Below are positions 1 through 8,934 of a stretch of DNA of 64,000 nt, one piece after another. The translations under genes were made by a program, and so were the position numbers. This DNA comes from Mycobacterium asiaticum (GTDB lineage: Bacteria; Actinomycetota; Actinomycetes; Mycobacteriales; Mycobacteriaceae), in assembly GCF_001668675.1 (NCBI RefSeq), contig NZ_LZKQ01000008.1, positions 30,093-94,092 of the forward strand. Reading direction: 5' to 3'. The notes beneath the pieces are model-generated. The model was not told the origin of the DNA. It did no database searches and saw only the letters and a list, made by a program, of their open reading frames with translations. How positions within the stretch are numbered: the stretch's first letter is position 1; every line of letters starts with the position of its first letter.

Positions 1-672
1 GTCTTCGGCGTGTTCGGGGCGCTGACCATCTCGGCGGCCTCGACGGTACAGCGATACCTGCCGTTTGTGACGGTGCTGATCGGCGGCCTGCTCATCGTGC
101 TCGGCGGCTGGCTGCTGGCTGGACGCGAGATCATGGCGATGAAGCCGTACGGGCCCCGTTGGGCGCCGACCGCGCGCCTGAGTTCCATGTACGGCTACGG
201 AATCAGCTACGCGATCGCCTCGCTGTCGTGCACCGTCGGCCCGTTCCTGGCGGTCACCGGCGCCGGACTGCGCGGCGGCGCGGTACTCGACACGATCGCC
301 GTCTATGCCGCCTACATCGGCGGCCTGACGCTGGTCGTCGGGGCGCTGGCCATCGCGGTGGCCACCGCCGGCTCCGCGCTGATCGACCGCATGCGGGCGG
401 TGCTGCCGGTGGTCAACCGGATCAGCGGAGCGCTGCTGGTGCTTGTCGGGTGCTACGTCGGCTACTACGGCCTCTATGAGATCCGGCTGTTCCACGCCAA
501 CGGCGACCCGCGGGACACGGTGATCATGACTGCCGGGCGGCTGCAGGGCACGCTCGCCAATTGGGTGCACCAGCACGGCGGCTGGCCGTGGTTGTTGGTG
601 GCAGGCGCCGTCGTTACGGGCGCGATCGTCATCAGCCGGTTCGGACGCAACGCCAAGACACGTAGGGGCTGA
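1..672 (+). CDS. CcdA/DsbD-type integral membrane protein (5' partial)
   Basis: The reading frame is open from base 1, so the start lies upstream of the window; about 223 codons remain. The protein is strongly hydrophobic, with roughly five to six membrane segments and a Cys-containing segment (SLSCTVGPF). This fits the cytochrome c biogenesis/CcdA transmembrane family and the product of M. tuberculosis Rv2877c, which occupies the same position next to Rv2876 and mpt70. CcdA proteins move reducing equivalents across the membrane, but the missing N-terminus probably holds the partner cysteine, so redox activity is inferred. It converges with the DUF2631 gene, leaving 3 bases between them. DipZ, a second CcdA-type protein, is encoded nearby. 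Confidence 0.75.
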   Translation, partial: VFGVFGALTISAASTVQRYLPFVTVLIGGLLIVLGGWLLAGREIMAMKPYGPRWAPTARLSSMYGYGISYAIASLSCTVGPFLAVTGAGLRGGAVLDTIAVYAAYIGGLTLVVGALAIAVATAGSALIDRMRAVLPVVNRISGALLVLVGCYVGYYGLYEIRLFHANGDPRDTVIMTAGRLQGTLANWVHQHGGWPWLLVAGAVVTGAIVISRFGRNAKTRRG

Positions 673-675
673 GCG

Positions 676-972
676 TTAGCGCAACCAGCCGCGCCGACGG
701 CCCCAGATGTCGCGCACCAGGACGACCAAGGTGAGCGCGGCGAACCCGATCAGGAACCAGTCCTCGACGTGGCCGACGTGGTTGCCGTGCAGCATCGCCA
801 GCAGGAAGATGACCGCGAAGATGCCGACGCCGTACCAGGTGCGGTAGTTGATCTTGCTCCATCCCCACTGCGCGGACGGCACTTCGGCTTCGTCGACGTC
901 GCCGGTGAAGCGTTCCACCTCGGTACTGGGCACGGGGATTCCTCCGCTCGGACTGGACTCGGACTGCCTCAT
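676..972 (-). CDS. DUF2631 small membrane protein
   Basis: This 98-residue protein has a polar N-terminal half (to about residue 45) followed by two membrane helices (around YGVGIFAVIFLLAML and WFLIGFAALTLVVLV) and a basic tail (RRRGWLR). It matches the actinobacterial DUF2631 family and M. tuberculosis Rv2876 in size and position. No function is known. The gene lies downstream of mpt70 on the same strand, but the strong hairpin between them suggests they are separate transcripts. The ATG start gives the family's usual length. Confidence 0.75.
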   Translation of the reverse strand: MRQSESSPSGGIPVPSTEVERFTGDVDEAEVPSAQWGWSKINYRTWYGVGIFAVIFLLAMLHGNHVGHVEDWFLIGFAALTLVVLVRDIWGRRRGWLR

Positions 973-986
973 TCTGGCACAGACGA

Positions 987-1019
987 ATTCCCCCGGGGCA
1001 GGTCAGCACCCGGGGGAAT
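987..1019 (-). terminator. Hairpin downstream of mpt70
   Basis: Arms 987-997 and 1009-1019 (ATTCCCCCGGG and its exact complement) enclose an 11-base loop. The stem is very GC-rich and begins 12 bases after the mpt70 stop. There is no long T tract, as is common in mycobacteria. It probably ends mpt70 transcription before the DUF2631 gene. Confidence 0.6.
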
Positions 1020-1031
1020 CGCCTTGACCGG

Positions 1032-1622
1032 TTACGCGGGTGGCATCAGGACCGTGTCGATCATGTACACCTGCGCGTTGGCCGTCGACACTCCGCCGCA
1101 GACCAGGCCGGCGTTGTTCACCCTGATGTTGTTGCCCTGGCCGGTCACTGTGACGGTGCCGCCCTGCAGGGTCTTGTGCGTGCCGAGCACCCGAGCGGGA
1201 CTGGCCTGGCCCGACACCACGTGGTAGGTCAGGATGTTGTTCAGCAGCGCTGAATCCGCCTTGAGCTGCTCGATCGTGGCCGGCGGCAGCTTGTTGAACG
1301 CGGCGTCGGTGGGTGCGAACACCGTGTATTGGCCGCTGTTGAGGGTGTCGACCAGGTTCACCTGCGGGTTGAGTTTGCCCGACAGCGCTGAGGTCAGCGT
1401 GGTCAGCATCGGGTTGTTGGCCGCGGCCTCAGTGACCGGCACCTGCGACATACCCTGCACGGACGCCGGTCCGCTCGGGTTGGTGGCCGCGTAGTCCGCA
1501 CATCCGGGCCCCACCAGGTCGCTGGCCGCCGCGGTGGGGGCCAGGGCAACACCGAAGGCCACCCCGCCGGCCATCAGCGCGGCCGTGAAACCGGTTGCTG
1601 CAATCGACTTTTTAGCTTTCAT
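1032..1622 (-). CDS. mpt70: Secreted fasciclin-domain antigen MPT70
   Basis: This 196-residue protein has a cleavable Sec signal ([12 protein letters not shown]... to about residue 33, ending in a run of alanines) and a single fasciclin/FAS1 domain over roughly residues 60-195. The conserved block [15 protein letters not shown] and the ending [11 protein letters not shown] identify it. M. tuberculosis MPT70 (Rv2875) is 193 residues. It is about 75% similar to the MPT83 encoded 2 kb away, apart from the lipoprotein signal, so the two are paralogues flanking dipZ. It has its own SigK-type promoter at 1677-1703. FAS1 domains mediate adhesion or carbohydrate/protein binding; the ligand is unknown. 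Confidence 0.95.
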   Translation of the reverse strand: MKAKKSIAATGFTAALMAGGVAFGVALAPTAAASDLVGPGCADYAATNPSGPASVQGMSQVPVTEAAANNPMLTTLTSALSGKLNPQVNLVDTLNSGQYTVFAPTDAAFNKLPPATIEQLKADSALLNNILTYHVVSGQASPARVLGTHKTLQGGTVTVTGQGNNIRVNNAGLVCGGVSTANAQVYMIDTVLMPPA

Positions 1623-1676
1623 GCTCGTTCTCCTCTTTGAGTGTCATTGAGTGCTGGCTGTCCCCCGACACTGCTG

Positions 1677-1703
1677 ATTCGGAGCGGATCGGAATCCGGA
1701 TGG
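1677..1703 (-). promoter_or_regulatory. SigK-type promoter of mpt70
   Basis: On the minus strand CCATCC (1703-1698) and CCGAAT (1682-1677) are separated by 15 bases. These match the -35/-10 elements described for the extracytoplasmic sigma factor SigK that controls mpt70 and mpt83 in M. tuberculosis. The mpt83 promoter has the same two hexamers and the same spacing. The -35 lies 4 bases beyond the dipZ stop codon. Confidence 0.85.
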
Positions 1704-1706
1704 GTC

Positions 1707-3434
1707 TCAGCCGTAGGTGAACGAAAAAAGCTGCAATCCTTTGCTCGGCCGCACCTCGATGGTCCCGGCCGACTGCGCCGCGTCGGCAACGATGTGGTGC
1801 GTCGTCGGTGGCCCATCGATCGGCAGCTCGGTGGGTTTGCCGTTGCGCAGCACCGTGAGGGTGCCCGTGCCGCCGACGACGAGGTAGACGTCCTTGGCGT
1901 GGTAGTTGAGCTTGACCGCCGAATCCTCGCCGGTCGCCGTCGCGCCCTGGTAGTCCAGCGCCCAGGGGCCGGTCAGGGCGAAGCTGTCCGACGCCAGGTT
2001 CGGCGGGTAGCGGAACATCGCCGATCCCTCGTCATACACGCCACCGCCGCCGTAATTCGTTGCCTTGCCGACGGCGAAGTAGGTCTCGGCCGTGGTAAAG
2101 GTCTTTGGCGTCAGGTCGGGCGCGTCCACCGGGGCCGGGAGTTGGGTGCCCGGTTTGGCGTCGGTGAGCAACTGCCGGATCAGCGCTTCGGTCGCGTCGT
2201 AATCGCCTTCGCCGAACTGCAGGTGCCGCACGGTGCCGTTGGCGTCGATCAGGTACTCGGCGGGCCAGTAACTGTTGCGGTAGTTCGTCCACGTCGAGTA
2301 GTTGTTGTCCAGTGCGACCGGGTATTTGATGCCCAGGTCGGCCGCGCCCTTGGCGACGTTCTCGGGCACTTTCTCGAACGCGTACTCGGGAGTGTGCACG
2401 CCGACGACTTCCAGGCCACTGTCGTGGTACGCCTGATACCAGCCGACGACATGCGGAATTGCGCGTTGGCAGTTGATGCAGGAATAGGCCCAGAAGTCGA
2501 TCAGCACCACCTTGCCGCGCAACGAATTCAGCGCCACGGGTTGCCCGCCCGGTGTGTTCAGCCAGCCGGTGATGCCGCGCAGATCCGGTGCGGTACCGCA
2601 ATTTTGGAGCCGGGTGCCGCCGTTGCCGCAGTTCGACAGCTGCGCGTTCTCGTCGGTGACGATGCCACCCAGCTGTTGGCGGATCTGTTCGGTGCCGCCG
2701 ACCCTGTCCTGCAGCGACGCGGTGTAATCGGGGATGGCGCGTTGCAGTGCGGCCGGCAGGTTGAACACCAGCGCGACCGCCAGCAGGATCGTGACGAGTC
2801 CCGCGCCGATCCGGATTTCGCGCTGGCGACGACGAAATGCGCTGACGCGCTGGGCCACCCGTTGCCCAGCGAGCGCGAAGAACAGCAACGGCAACGCGGC
2901 GCCAACCGCGAACGTGGCGGTGAGCACGACGGTCCCGACGCCGATCTGCGCGGTGGCGCCGGCCACCACGATCGCGGCCAGCACCGGTCCCGCGCACGGC
3001 ACGTACAGCACCCCGAGCGCGAGGCCGAGCCCGAAACCGTTGCCGCGAGTGACGATCTGCTTCTGCGGGATGCGCGAAAACGGGCGCTCGAGCAGTTGCT
3101 CGAAACGCGGGAAGATCAGGCCGAGGCCGATCGCGATCAACGCCAGCAGAGCCACCCACCGGATGGCGTCCTGCGGCAGGTGCAGCGCGGACAGCATGGC
3201 GGACCCGAGCAGGGTCACCACACTGAAGCTGAGCACCAAGCCGCCGATCACCCGGTAGGGCCGCGATGCGGCCATCTGGGTCGGCTTGGTCTGGACGGCC
3301 ACCGCGCCGTCGGATTGTGTTGGCGCAGTGCTGTTTGCGCCGGAGAAGAAGATCACCGGCAGCACCGGCAGGATGCACGGCGATATTCCGGTGATGAGGC
3401 CGCCGAGAAATCCGATCAACGCGAGAGTCCACAT
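1707..3434 (-). CDS. dipZ: DipZ: CcdA membrane domain fused to thioredoxin-like domain
   Basis: This 575-residue protein has a CcdA/DsbD transmembrane domain at about residues 1-245, including [10 protein letters not shown] and YVPCAGPV, the paired membrane cysteines. An extracytoplasmic thioredoxin/AhpC-TSA-like domain follows, with the active-site motif CINC at 319-322. The C-terminal beta-rich module (about 440-575) matches the carbohydrate-binding-like domain known from M. tuberculosis DipZ. It probably relays electrons from the cytoplasm to secreted disulfide proteins. It appears shorter at the N-terminus than the annotated 695-residue M. tuberculosis protein but starts naturally at MWTLALIGF, the first CcdA helix. 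It lies between mpt83 and mpt70; a terminator precedes it, so it may have its own promoter or rely on read-through. Confidence 0.92.
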   Translation of the reverse strand: MWTLALIGFLGGLITGISPCILPVLPVIFFSGANSTAPTQSDGAVAVQTKPTQMAASRPYRVIGGLVLSFSVVTLLGSAMLSALHLPQDAIRWVALLALIAIGLGLIFPRFEQLLERPFSRIPQKQIVTRGNGFGLGLALGVLYVPCAGPVLAAIVVAGATAQIGVGTVVLTATFAVGAALPLLFFALAGQRVAQRVSAFRRRQREIRIGAGLVTILLAVALVFNLPAALQRAIPDYTASLQDRVGGTEQIRQQLGGIVTDENAQLSNCGNGGTRLQNCGTAPDLRGITGWLNTPGGQPVALNSLRGKVVLIDFWAYSCINCQRAIPHVVGWYQAYHDSGLEVVGVHTPEYAFEKVPENVAKGAADLGIKYPVALDNNYSTWTNYRNSYWPAEYLIDANGTVRHLQFGEGDYDATEALIRQLLTDAKPGTQLPAPVDAPDLTPKTFTTAETYFAVGKATNYGGGGVYDEGSAMFRYPPNLASDSFALTGPWALDYQGATATGEDSAVKLNYHAKDVYLVVGGTGTLTVLRNGKPTELPIDGPPTTHHIVADAAQSAGTIEVRPSKGLQLFSFTYG

Positions 3435-3484
3435 GTCAGTTATTCGTCACGACGCCGGTCCCGGATTGGTTCACCGGCCGGCCA

Positions 3485-3520
3485 AAACAAAGGCAGCCCA
3501 CTCGGAAGTGGACTGCCTTT
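3485..3520 (-). terminator. Rho-independent terminator after mpt83
   Basis: On the minus strand a 14-bp stem with two mispairs (3507-3520 with 3489-3502, 4-base loop) is followed by TTTGTTTT. This is the only classical stem-plus-T-tract terminator I found in the window. It lies 26 bases after the mpt83 stop and 51 bases before the dipZ start. Confidence 0.85.
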
Positions 3521-3545
3521 GCTCCGACGCCGAATCGGCGAACCG

Positions 3546-4196
3546 TCATTGACCGGGCGGCATCAGCACCGTGTCGATCATGTAGACGGTCGCGTTCGCG
3601 GTGTGCACCCCTCCGCACACCAAACCCGCGGTGTTGACCTTCAGGTCGTTGCCGGCGCCGGTCACCTTGACATCCGCGCCCTGCAGCGTCTTGTGGATCC
3701 CGGGAACCTTGGCCGGGCTCGCCTGACCCGAGACGACGTGGTAGGTCAGGATGCTGTTCAGCAGCTTGGCGTCGGTCTTGAGCTGGTCGATGGTGGCCGC
3801 CGGAAGCTTGTCGAACGCGGCGTTGGTGGGTGCGAAAACCGTGTACTGGCCGCTGTTCAGGGTGTCGACGAGGTTCACCTGCGGGTTGAGCTTGCCGGAC
3901 AACGCCGAGGTCAGCGTGGTCAGCATCGGGTTGTTCGACGCCGCGGTCGCCACTGGGTCCTGCGCCATGCCGGTGACCGATCCCGGCCCGGTGGGGTTCT
4001 GCGCGGCGTACTCCGAGCAACCTGGGCCGATCAGGTCGGCGGCCGGATCCGCCTTCGCGGGGCTCGGTGCGGCCGTGGCATTCATGCTGGGCGCCGCCGC
4101 GGGGCTCACCTGCGCCGTGGGTTTGCTGCTCGAGCACCCCGCGAGCGCGAGCGCCGCCAGGGTCGCCGCGGCGATTGTCTTGGCATGTGTGTTCAT
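3546..4196 (-). CDS. mpt83: Surface lipoprotein antigen MPT83 (fasciclin domain)
   Basis: This 216-residue lipoprotein has the signal [21 protein letters not shown], lipobox LAGC with Cys21, an Ala/Pro-rich linker to about residue 80 and one FAS1 domain ([15 protein letters not shown]). M. tuberculosis MPT83 (Rv2873) is 220 residues. It is the lipid-anchored paralogue of MPT70, and the two FAS1 domains are nearly identical. A SigK-type promoter lies at 4259-4285 and a strong intrinsic terminator at 3485-3520, so it should form a monocistronic message. The gene is divergent from dxr, with about 120 bases between them. Confidence 0.95.
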   Translation of the reverse strand: MNTHAKTIAAATLAALALAGCSSSKPTAQVSPAAAPSMNATAAPSPAKADPAADLIGPGCSEYAAQNPTGPGSVTGMAQDPVATAASNNPMLTTLTSALSGKLNPQVNLVDTLNSGQYTVFAPTNAAFDKLPAATIDQLKTDAKLLNSILTYHVVSGQASPAKVPGIHKTLQGADVKVTGAGNDLKVNTAGLVCGGVHTANATVYMIDTVLMPPGQ

Positions 4197-4258
4197 CTCT
4201 CCAATTCCTTTGCAACAGAATGGGTTTGAGACGACGGCCGTCGTCCCTGCACTGAGTC

Positions 4259-4285
4259 ATTCGGAGCGGGGCAGGTTGCGGATGG
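4259..4285 (-). promoter_or_regulatory. SigK-type promoter of mpt83
   Basis: CCATCC (minus strand 4285-4280), 15 bases, then CCGAAT (4264-4259). It has the same hexamers and spacing as the mpt70 promoter. It lies within 60 bases of the dxr start on the other strand, so the two divergent promoters are tightly packed. Confidence 0.85.
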
Positions 4286-4317
4286 GTCCGAATGGCAAAA
4301 AGCGGCACAATGGGTGG

Positions 4318-5520
4318 GTGACTATCTCCGGTGACGGGCCCGTCGAAGGCCGGGTCCGAGTGCTGGTGCTGGGCAGCACCGGCTCGATCGGTACCCAAGC
4401 GCTGGAGGTCATCGCGGCAAATCCGGACCGCTTCGAGGTCGTCGGACTCGCCGCCGGTGGCAACAACCTCGAGATGTTGCTGCAGCAGCGCGCCGCCACC
4501 GGTGTGACCAACGTCGCGGTCGCGGACGCCGATGCCGCCGAGCGGGCCGGTGACATCCCCTTCAAGGGGCCCGACGCCGTCACCCGGCTGGTGCAGGAAA
4601 CCGAGGCGGACGTCGTGCTGAACGCTCTGGTCGGGGCCCTGGGGCTGCGGCCGACGCTGGCCGCGCTGGAATCCGGCGCCCGGCTGGCGCTGGCCAACAA
4701 GGAGTCACTGGTGGCCGGCGGCCCGCTGGTGCTGCGGGCGGCGCGGCCGGGGCAGATCGTGCCCGTCGATTCCGAGCACTCCGCCATGGCCCAGTGCCTG
4801 CGCAGCGGCACCGCCGACGAGGTCGACAAACTGGTGCTGACCGCCTCAGGCGGTCCGTTCCGCGGCTGGTCGGCGGCCGACCTCGAGCACGTCACTCCGG
4901 AACAGGCCGGCGCGCATCCCACCTGGTCGATGGGGCCGATGAACACGCTGAACTCGGCATCGCTGGTCAATAAGGGCCTCGAACTCATCGAGACCCACCT
5001 GTTATTCGGCATCCCTTACGACCGCATTGAGGTCGTCGTGCACCCCCAGTCGATCGTCCACTCGATGGTGACCTTCACTGACGGGTCGACGATCGCCCAG
5101 GCCAGCCCACCGGACATGAAGCTGCCGATCTCGCTGGCGCTGGGCTGGCCGCGCCGGGTCGCCGGCGCCGCCCTGGCCTGCGACTTCAGCACCGCCTCCA
5201 GCTGGGAATTCGAGCCGCTGGACAGCAACGTCTTCCCGGCCGTCGAGCTGGCGCGCCACGCCGGCGAGGCGGGTGGTTGCCTGACCGCGGTGTACAACGC
5301 GGTGAACGAGGAGGCGGCGCAGGCCTTCCTCGAGGGCCGGCTCCGATTCCCGGCGATCGTCGCCACCATTGCCGACGTGCTGCACGGCGCCGACCAATGG
5401 GCCGTTCCACCCGCTACCGTGGATGAGGTACTCGAGGCGCAGCGCTGGGCCCGTGAGCGAGCGCAACGCGCGGTCGCTACCGCTGGTTCGGCGCCGGTCA
5501 GAGTTTCCGGCTTGGCGTGA
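4318..5520 (+). CDS. dxr: 1-deoxy-D-xylulose-5-phosphate reductoisomerase
   Basis: This 400-residue enzyme converts DXP to 2-C-methyl-D-erythritol 4-phosphate with NADPH, the committed step of the MEP isoprenoid pathway, and is the target of fosmidomycin. The NADPH site [12 protein letters not shown] is at the N-terminus, followed by [10 protein letters not shown], the metal/substrate motif PVDSEHSA and the flexible-loop region [15 protein letters not shown]. The GTG at 4318 is chosen because CACAAT (4306-4311) lies 6 bases upstream in the leaderless arrangement and the product aligns with Rv2870c. An in-frame ATG at 4282 would add 12 residues. rip1 and ispG follow on the same strand. Confidence 0.93.
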   Translation: MTISGDGPVEGRVRVLVLGSTGSIGTQALEVIAANPDRFEVVGLAAGGNNLEMLLQQRAATGVTNVAVADADAAERAGDIPFKGPDAVTRLVQETEADVVLNALVGALGLRPTLAALESGARLALANKESLVAGGPLVLRAARPGQIVPVDSEHSAMAQCLRSGTADEVDKLVLTASGGPFRGWSAADLEHVTPEQAGAHPTWSMGPMNTLNSASLVNKGLELIETHLLFGIPYDRIEVVVHPQSIVHSMVTFTDGSTIAQASPPDMKLPISLALGWPRRVAGAALACDFSTASSWEFEPLDSNVFPAVELARHAGEAGGCLTAVYNAVNEEAAQAFLEGRLRFPAIVATIADVLHGADQWAVPPATVDEVLEAQRWARERAQRAVATAGSAPVRVSGLA

Positions 5521-5539
5521 GAAAGGTCGTAACAGGCTG

Positions 5540-6754
5540 ATGATGTTCGTTATCGGCATTGTGCTGTTCGCACTTGCCATCCTCATCTCGGTCGCACTGC
5601 ACGAATGCGGCCACATGTGGGCGGCGCGCGCCACCGGCATGAAGGTGCGGCGCTACTTCGTCGGGTTCGGACCCACGCTGTGGTCCACCCGGCGCGGAGA
5701 GACCCAGTACGGCATCAAGGCCATCCCTGCGGGTGGCTTCTGCGACATCGCCGGCATGACTCCGGTCGAGGAACTGGCGCCCGACGAGCAGGACCGGGCC
5801 ATGTACAAGCAGGCGACGTGGAAACGGGTCGCGGTGCTGTTCGCCGGGCCGGGGATGAACTTCGTCATCTGCCTGGTGCTGCTCTACGCGATCGCCCTGA
5901 TCTGGGGCCTGCCCAACCTGCACCCGTCCAACAAGGCGATCGTCGGCGAAACCGGCTGCGTCGCCCAGGAGGTCTCGCAGGGCAAGCTCGACAAGTGCAA
6001 CGGCCAGGGCCCGGCCGCGCTCGCCGGCATCCGGGTCGGTGACGTCGTCGTCAAGGTGGGCGACACCCCGGTCTCCACGTTCGAGCAGATGGCGACGGCG
6101 GTGCGCAAGTTGCGCGGCACCGTGCCGGTGGTCGTCGAGCGGGACGGCAAGACCATCACCACCAACGTCAACGTCGAAAGCACCCGGCGCTACATCCCCA
6201 CCGGCCAGGGCAACCAGGCCCAGCCCGCCACCGTCGGCGCCATCGGCGTGGGCGCGCCGCGCAACGAGCCGACCCAGTACAACGCGCTCACGGCCGTGCC
6301 GGGCACCATCGCATTCGCCGGCCAGCTGACCGTCGAGGTCGGCAAGTCGCTGGCCGCCATCCCGACCAAGGTTGGCGCGCTGTTCAACGCGATCGGCGGC
6401 GGCGAACGTGACCCGCAGACGCCGATGAGCGTGGTCGGAGCCAGCATCATCGGCGGCGACACCGTCGACCACGGCCTGTGGGTCGCGTTCTGGTTCTTCC
6501 TGGCGCAACTGAACCTCATCCTCGGCGCCATCAATCTGTTGCCGCTGCTGCCTTTCGACGGCGGGCACATCGCCGTCGCGCTGTTCGAGAAGGTGCGCAA
6601 CATGATCCGCTCGGCGCGCGGCAAGGTGGCCGCTGCGCCGGTGAACTACCTCAAACTCATGCCGGCGACCTATGTGGTGCTGATCTTCGTGGTCGGCTAC
6701 ATGCTGTTGACCGTCACCGCTGACCTGGTCAACCCGATCCGGCTCTTCCAATAA
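5540..6754 (+). CDS. rip1: Site-2 protease Rip1 (intramembrane zinc metalloprotease)
   Basis: This 404-residue M50/RseP-family membrane protease has zinc motif HECGH at residues 21-25 in the first helix, a central PDZ region (about 130-220, [15 protein letters not shown]) and the second catalytic motif [12 protein letters not shown] near residue 340. In M. tuberculosis Rip1 (Rv2869c) cleaves anti-sigma factors, including RskA, the regulator of SigK. That links it to the mpt70/mpt83 promoters a few kb away. The start is the ATG at 5540, 19 bases after dxr, which gives the family N-terminus MMFV. Confidence 0.94.
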   Translation: MMFVIGIVLFALAILISVALHECGHMWAARATGMKVRRYFVGFGPTLWSTRRGETQYGIKAIPAGGFCDIAGMTPVEELAPDEQDRAMYKQATWKRVAVLFAGPGMNFVICLVLLYAIALIWGLPNLHPSNKAIVGETGCVAQEVSQGKLDKCNGQGPAALAGIRVGDVVVKVGDTPVSTFEQMATAVRKLRGTVPVVVERDGKTITTNVNVESTRRYIPTGQGNQAQPATVGAIGVGAPRNEPTQYNALTAVPGTIAFAGQLTVEVGKSLAAIPTKVGALFNAIGGGERDPQTPMSVVGASIIGGDTVDHGLWVAFWFFLAQLNLILGAINLLPLLPFDGGHIAVALFEKVRNMIRSARGKVAAAPVNYLKLMPATYVVLIFVVGYMLLTVTADLVNPIRLFQ

Positions 6755-6774
6755 AGAGAGAAGGCGAAACACAA

Positions 6775-7947
6775 GTGACCGTTGGCCTGGGCATGCCGCA
6801 ATCTCCGGCGCCCACGCTGGCCCCTCGGCGCACCACCCGTCAGCTGATGGTTCGCGACGTCGGGGTGGGCAGCGATTACCCGATTTCGGTGCAATCGATG
6901 TGCACCACCAAGACGCATGACGTCAACTCGACCCTGCAGCAGATCGCGGAATTGACTGCGGCGGGTTGTGACATTGTCAGAGTGGCCTGCCCCCGGCAGG
7001 AGGACGCTGACGCGCTCGGCGAGATCGCCCGGCACAGCCAGATTCCCGTCATCGCCGACATCCACTTCCAGCCGAAGTACATCTTCGCCGCCATAGATGC
7101 GGGGTGCGCCGCGGTGCGCGTCAACCCCGGCAACATCAAGGAATTCGACGGCCGGGTCGGCGAGGTCGCCAACGCCGCCGGCGCGGCCGGCATTCCGATC
7201 CGCATCGGCGTCAACGCGGGATCGCTGGACAAGCGGTTCATGCAGAAGTACGGCAAGGCCACCCCGGAAGCGCTGGTCGAGTCGGCGCTGTGGGAGGCCT
7301 CGCTGTTCGAGGAGCACGGCTTCGGCAACATCAAGATCAGCGTCAAGCACAACGATCCCGTGGTCATGGTCGCCGCCTATGAGCAACTGGCCGCGCAGTG
7401 CGACTACCCGCTGCACCTTGGCGTCACCGAGGCCGGACCGGCGTTCCAGGGCACCATCAAGTCCGCCGTCGCGTTCGGGGCGTTGCTGTCGCGGGGGATC
7501 GGCGACACCATCCGGGTGTCGCTGTCCGCCCCTCCGGTGGAGGAAGTAAAGGTCGGCACCCAGATCCTGGAGTCGCTCAACCTACGGCCGCGGTCGCTAG
7601 AGATCGTGTCGTGCCCGTCCTGCGGGCGCGCCCAGGTGGACGTGTACACGCTGGCCAACGAAGTCACTGCCGGCTTGGACGGCCTGGACGTTCCGTTGCG
7701 GGTGGCCGTGATGGGTTGCGTCGTCAACGGTCCCGGCGAGGCGCGCGAGGCCGACCTCGGCGTCGCCTCCGGCAACGGCAAGGGCCAGATCTTCGTCAAG
7801 GGAGAAGTGATCAAGACCGTGCCCGAGGCGCAGATCGTCGAGACGCTGATCGAGGAGGCCATGCGGCTCGCCGAGCAAATGGGTGAGCAATCCGAAACGG
7901 ATCCCGGGACGGCAGCAAGCGGTTCGCCTATTGTGACCGTAAGCTGA
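6775..7947 (+). CDS. ispG: 4-hydroxy-3-methylbut-2-enyl diphosphate synthase IspG
   Basis: This 390-residue MEP-pathway enzyme (GcpE) converts MEcPP to HMBPP with a [4Fe-4S] cluster. The iron-sulfur ligands are visible in the C-terminal domain as CPSCGRAQ and [11 protein letters not shown], and the TIM-barrel N-terminal domain has RVNPGNI and [10 protein letters not shown]. It starts at GTG 6775, 20 bases after rip1. The order dxr-rip1-ispG is the same as Rv2870c-Rv2868c, with two MEP-pathway genes flanking a protease gene. Confidence 0.95.
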   Translation: MTVGLGMPQSPAPTLAPRRTTRQLMVRDVGVGSDYPISVQSMCTTKTHDVNSTLQQIAELTAAGCDIVRVACPRQEDADALGEIARHSQIPVIADIHFQPKYIFAAIDAGCAAVRVNPGNIKEFDGRVGEVANAAGAAGIPIRIGVNAGSLDKRFMQKYGKATPEALVESALWEASLFEEHGFGNIKISVKHNDPVVMVAAYEQLAAQCDYPLHLGVTEAGPAFQGTIKSAVAFGALLSRGIGDTIRVSLSAPPVEEVKVGTQILESLNLRPRSLEIVSCPSCGRAQVDVYTLANEVTAGLDGLDVPLRVAVMGCVVNGPGEAREADLGVASGNGKGQIFVKGEVIKTVPEAQIVETLIEEAMRLAEQMGEQSETDPGTAASGSPIVTVS

Positions 7948-7948
7948 T

Positions 7949-7970
7949 AGGGCCACAGCTCACTGGCCCT
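7949..7970 (+). terminator. Short hairpin after ispG
   Basis: AGGGCCA (7949-7955) pairs perfectly with TGGCCCT (7964-7970) across an 8-base loop, directly after the ispG stop. There is no T tract. It probably ends or attenuates the dxr-rip1-ispG transcript. Confidence 0.45.
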
Positions 7971-7996
7971 CGGTTCGCACCACAGAGAGTTTCCCG

Positions 7997-8851
7997 ATGT
8001 CGGCTCCGCCCATCTTGCGCCTTGTCGGCGAGCGACGGGTATCGGTGGTGCGTGACGCCGCCACCGTGTGGAAGGTGCTGGGCGACAACCCCGTCGAATC
8101 GTGCATGGTCGCCGCGCGCGTCGCCGATTACGGCGTCGAACCCAATTCGATCGGCGGCGAACTCTGGACCGTTCGCGGTGCCGAGGAATCCCTGTGCTTC
8201 GCCGGCGCGAACCTGATTCCGCTGCGCGGCAACCTGATCGATTTGAGGGCGTTCGCCGACGAGGCCAAGAGCACGGCGCGCCGCTGTTCGTCGTTGGTCG
8301 GCCGGGCCGACCTGGTGCTGCCCATGTGGCAGCGGCTGGAGCCCGCCTGGGGTCCGGCGCGGGACGTGCGTGACCACCAACCGCTGATGGCGCTCAACAC
8401 CCACCCCAGTTGTGCGCTCGACACCGAGGTGCGCCAGGTCCGCCCCGAGGAACTCGACGCCTACCTGGTGGCTGCCGTGGACATGTTCATCGGCGAAGTC
8501 GGCGTCGACCCGCGAGTCGGTGACGGCGGGCGGGGTTACCGCCGCCGGGTGGCGAGCCTCATCGCGGCGGGGCGGGCCTGGGCCCGTTTCGACCACGGCC
8601 AGGTGGTCTTCAAGGCCGAAGTGGGCTCGCAGTCGCCGTCCGTCGGGCAGATCCAAGGGGTGTGGGTGCACCCGGAGCGGCGCGGGCTGGGCATCGGCAC
8701 CGCCGGCACCGCGACGCTGGCGGCGGTCATTGTTGGCAGCGGACGGATCGCCAGCCTCTACGTCAACGACTTCAACACCGTCGCCCGCGCCGCCTACGCA
8801 CGCGTGGGATTCAAGGAAGTCGGGACTTTCGCCACGGTCCTGCTGGACTAG
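7997..8851 (+). CDS. GNAT-family acetyltransferase (Rv2867c-like)
   Basis: This 284-residue protein has an N-terminal DUF4081-type region (to about 150) and a C-terminal GNAT fold. The acetyl-CoA binding segment is VWVHPERRGLGIGTAGT (about residues 225-241), followed by SLYVNDFNTVARAAYARVGF, a typical last helix of the fold. M. tuberculosis Rv2867c has the same length and position. The acceptor substrate is unknown. In M. tuberculosis the relFG toxin-antitoxin genes lie next to it; here only 83 bases separate it from the next gene, so that module is absent. Confidence 0.85.
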   Translation: MSAPPILRLVGERRVSVVRDAATVWKVLGDNPVESCMVAARVADYGVEPNSIGGELWTVRGAEESLCFAGANLIPLRGNLIDLRAFADEAKSTARRCSSLVGRADLVLPMWQRLEPAWGPARDVRDHQPLMALNTHPSCALDTEVRQVRPEELDAYLVAAVDMFIGEVGVDPRVGDGGRGYRRRVASLIAAGRAWARFDHGQVVFKAEVGSQSPSVGQIQGVWVHPERRGLGIGTAGTATLAAVIVGSGRIASLYVNDFNTVARAAYARVGFKEVGTFATVLLD

Positions 8852-8934
8852 CCCCGTTGGACTAACGCGCGTCACAGTTCGATCTCGGTGTGTCGGCGAT
8901 GCGGTGACGGCATCTGTTCATAACATCAGTAACG

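Noticed and set aside
1641..4229. 862-codon plus-strand open frame
   Set aside because: It is antisense to dipZ and mpt83, both clearly homologous genes. The Arg/Gly/His-rich translation is typical of GC-rich shadow frames.
5498..6772. 424-codon minus-strand frame opposite rip1
   Set aside because: Rip1 has clear catalytic motifs on the plus strand; this frame is rich in Asp/Arg/Gln repeats typical of antisense.
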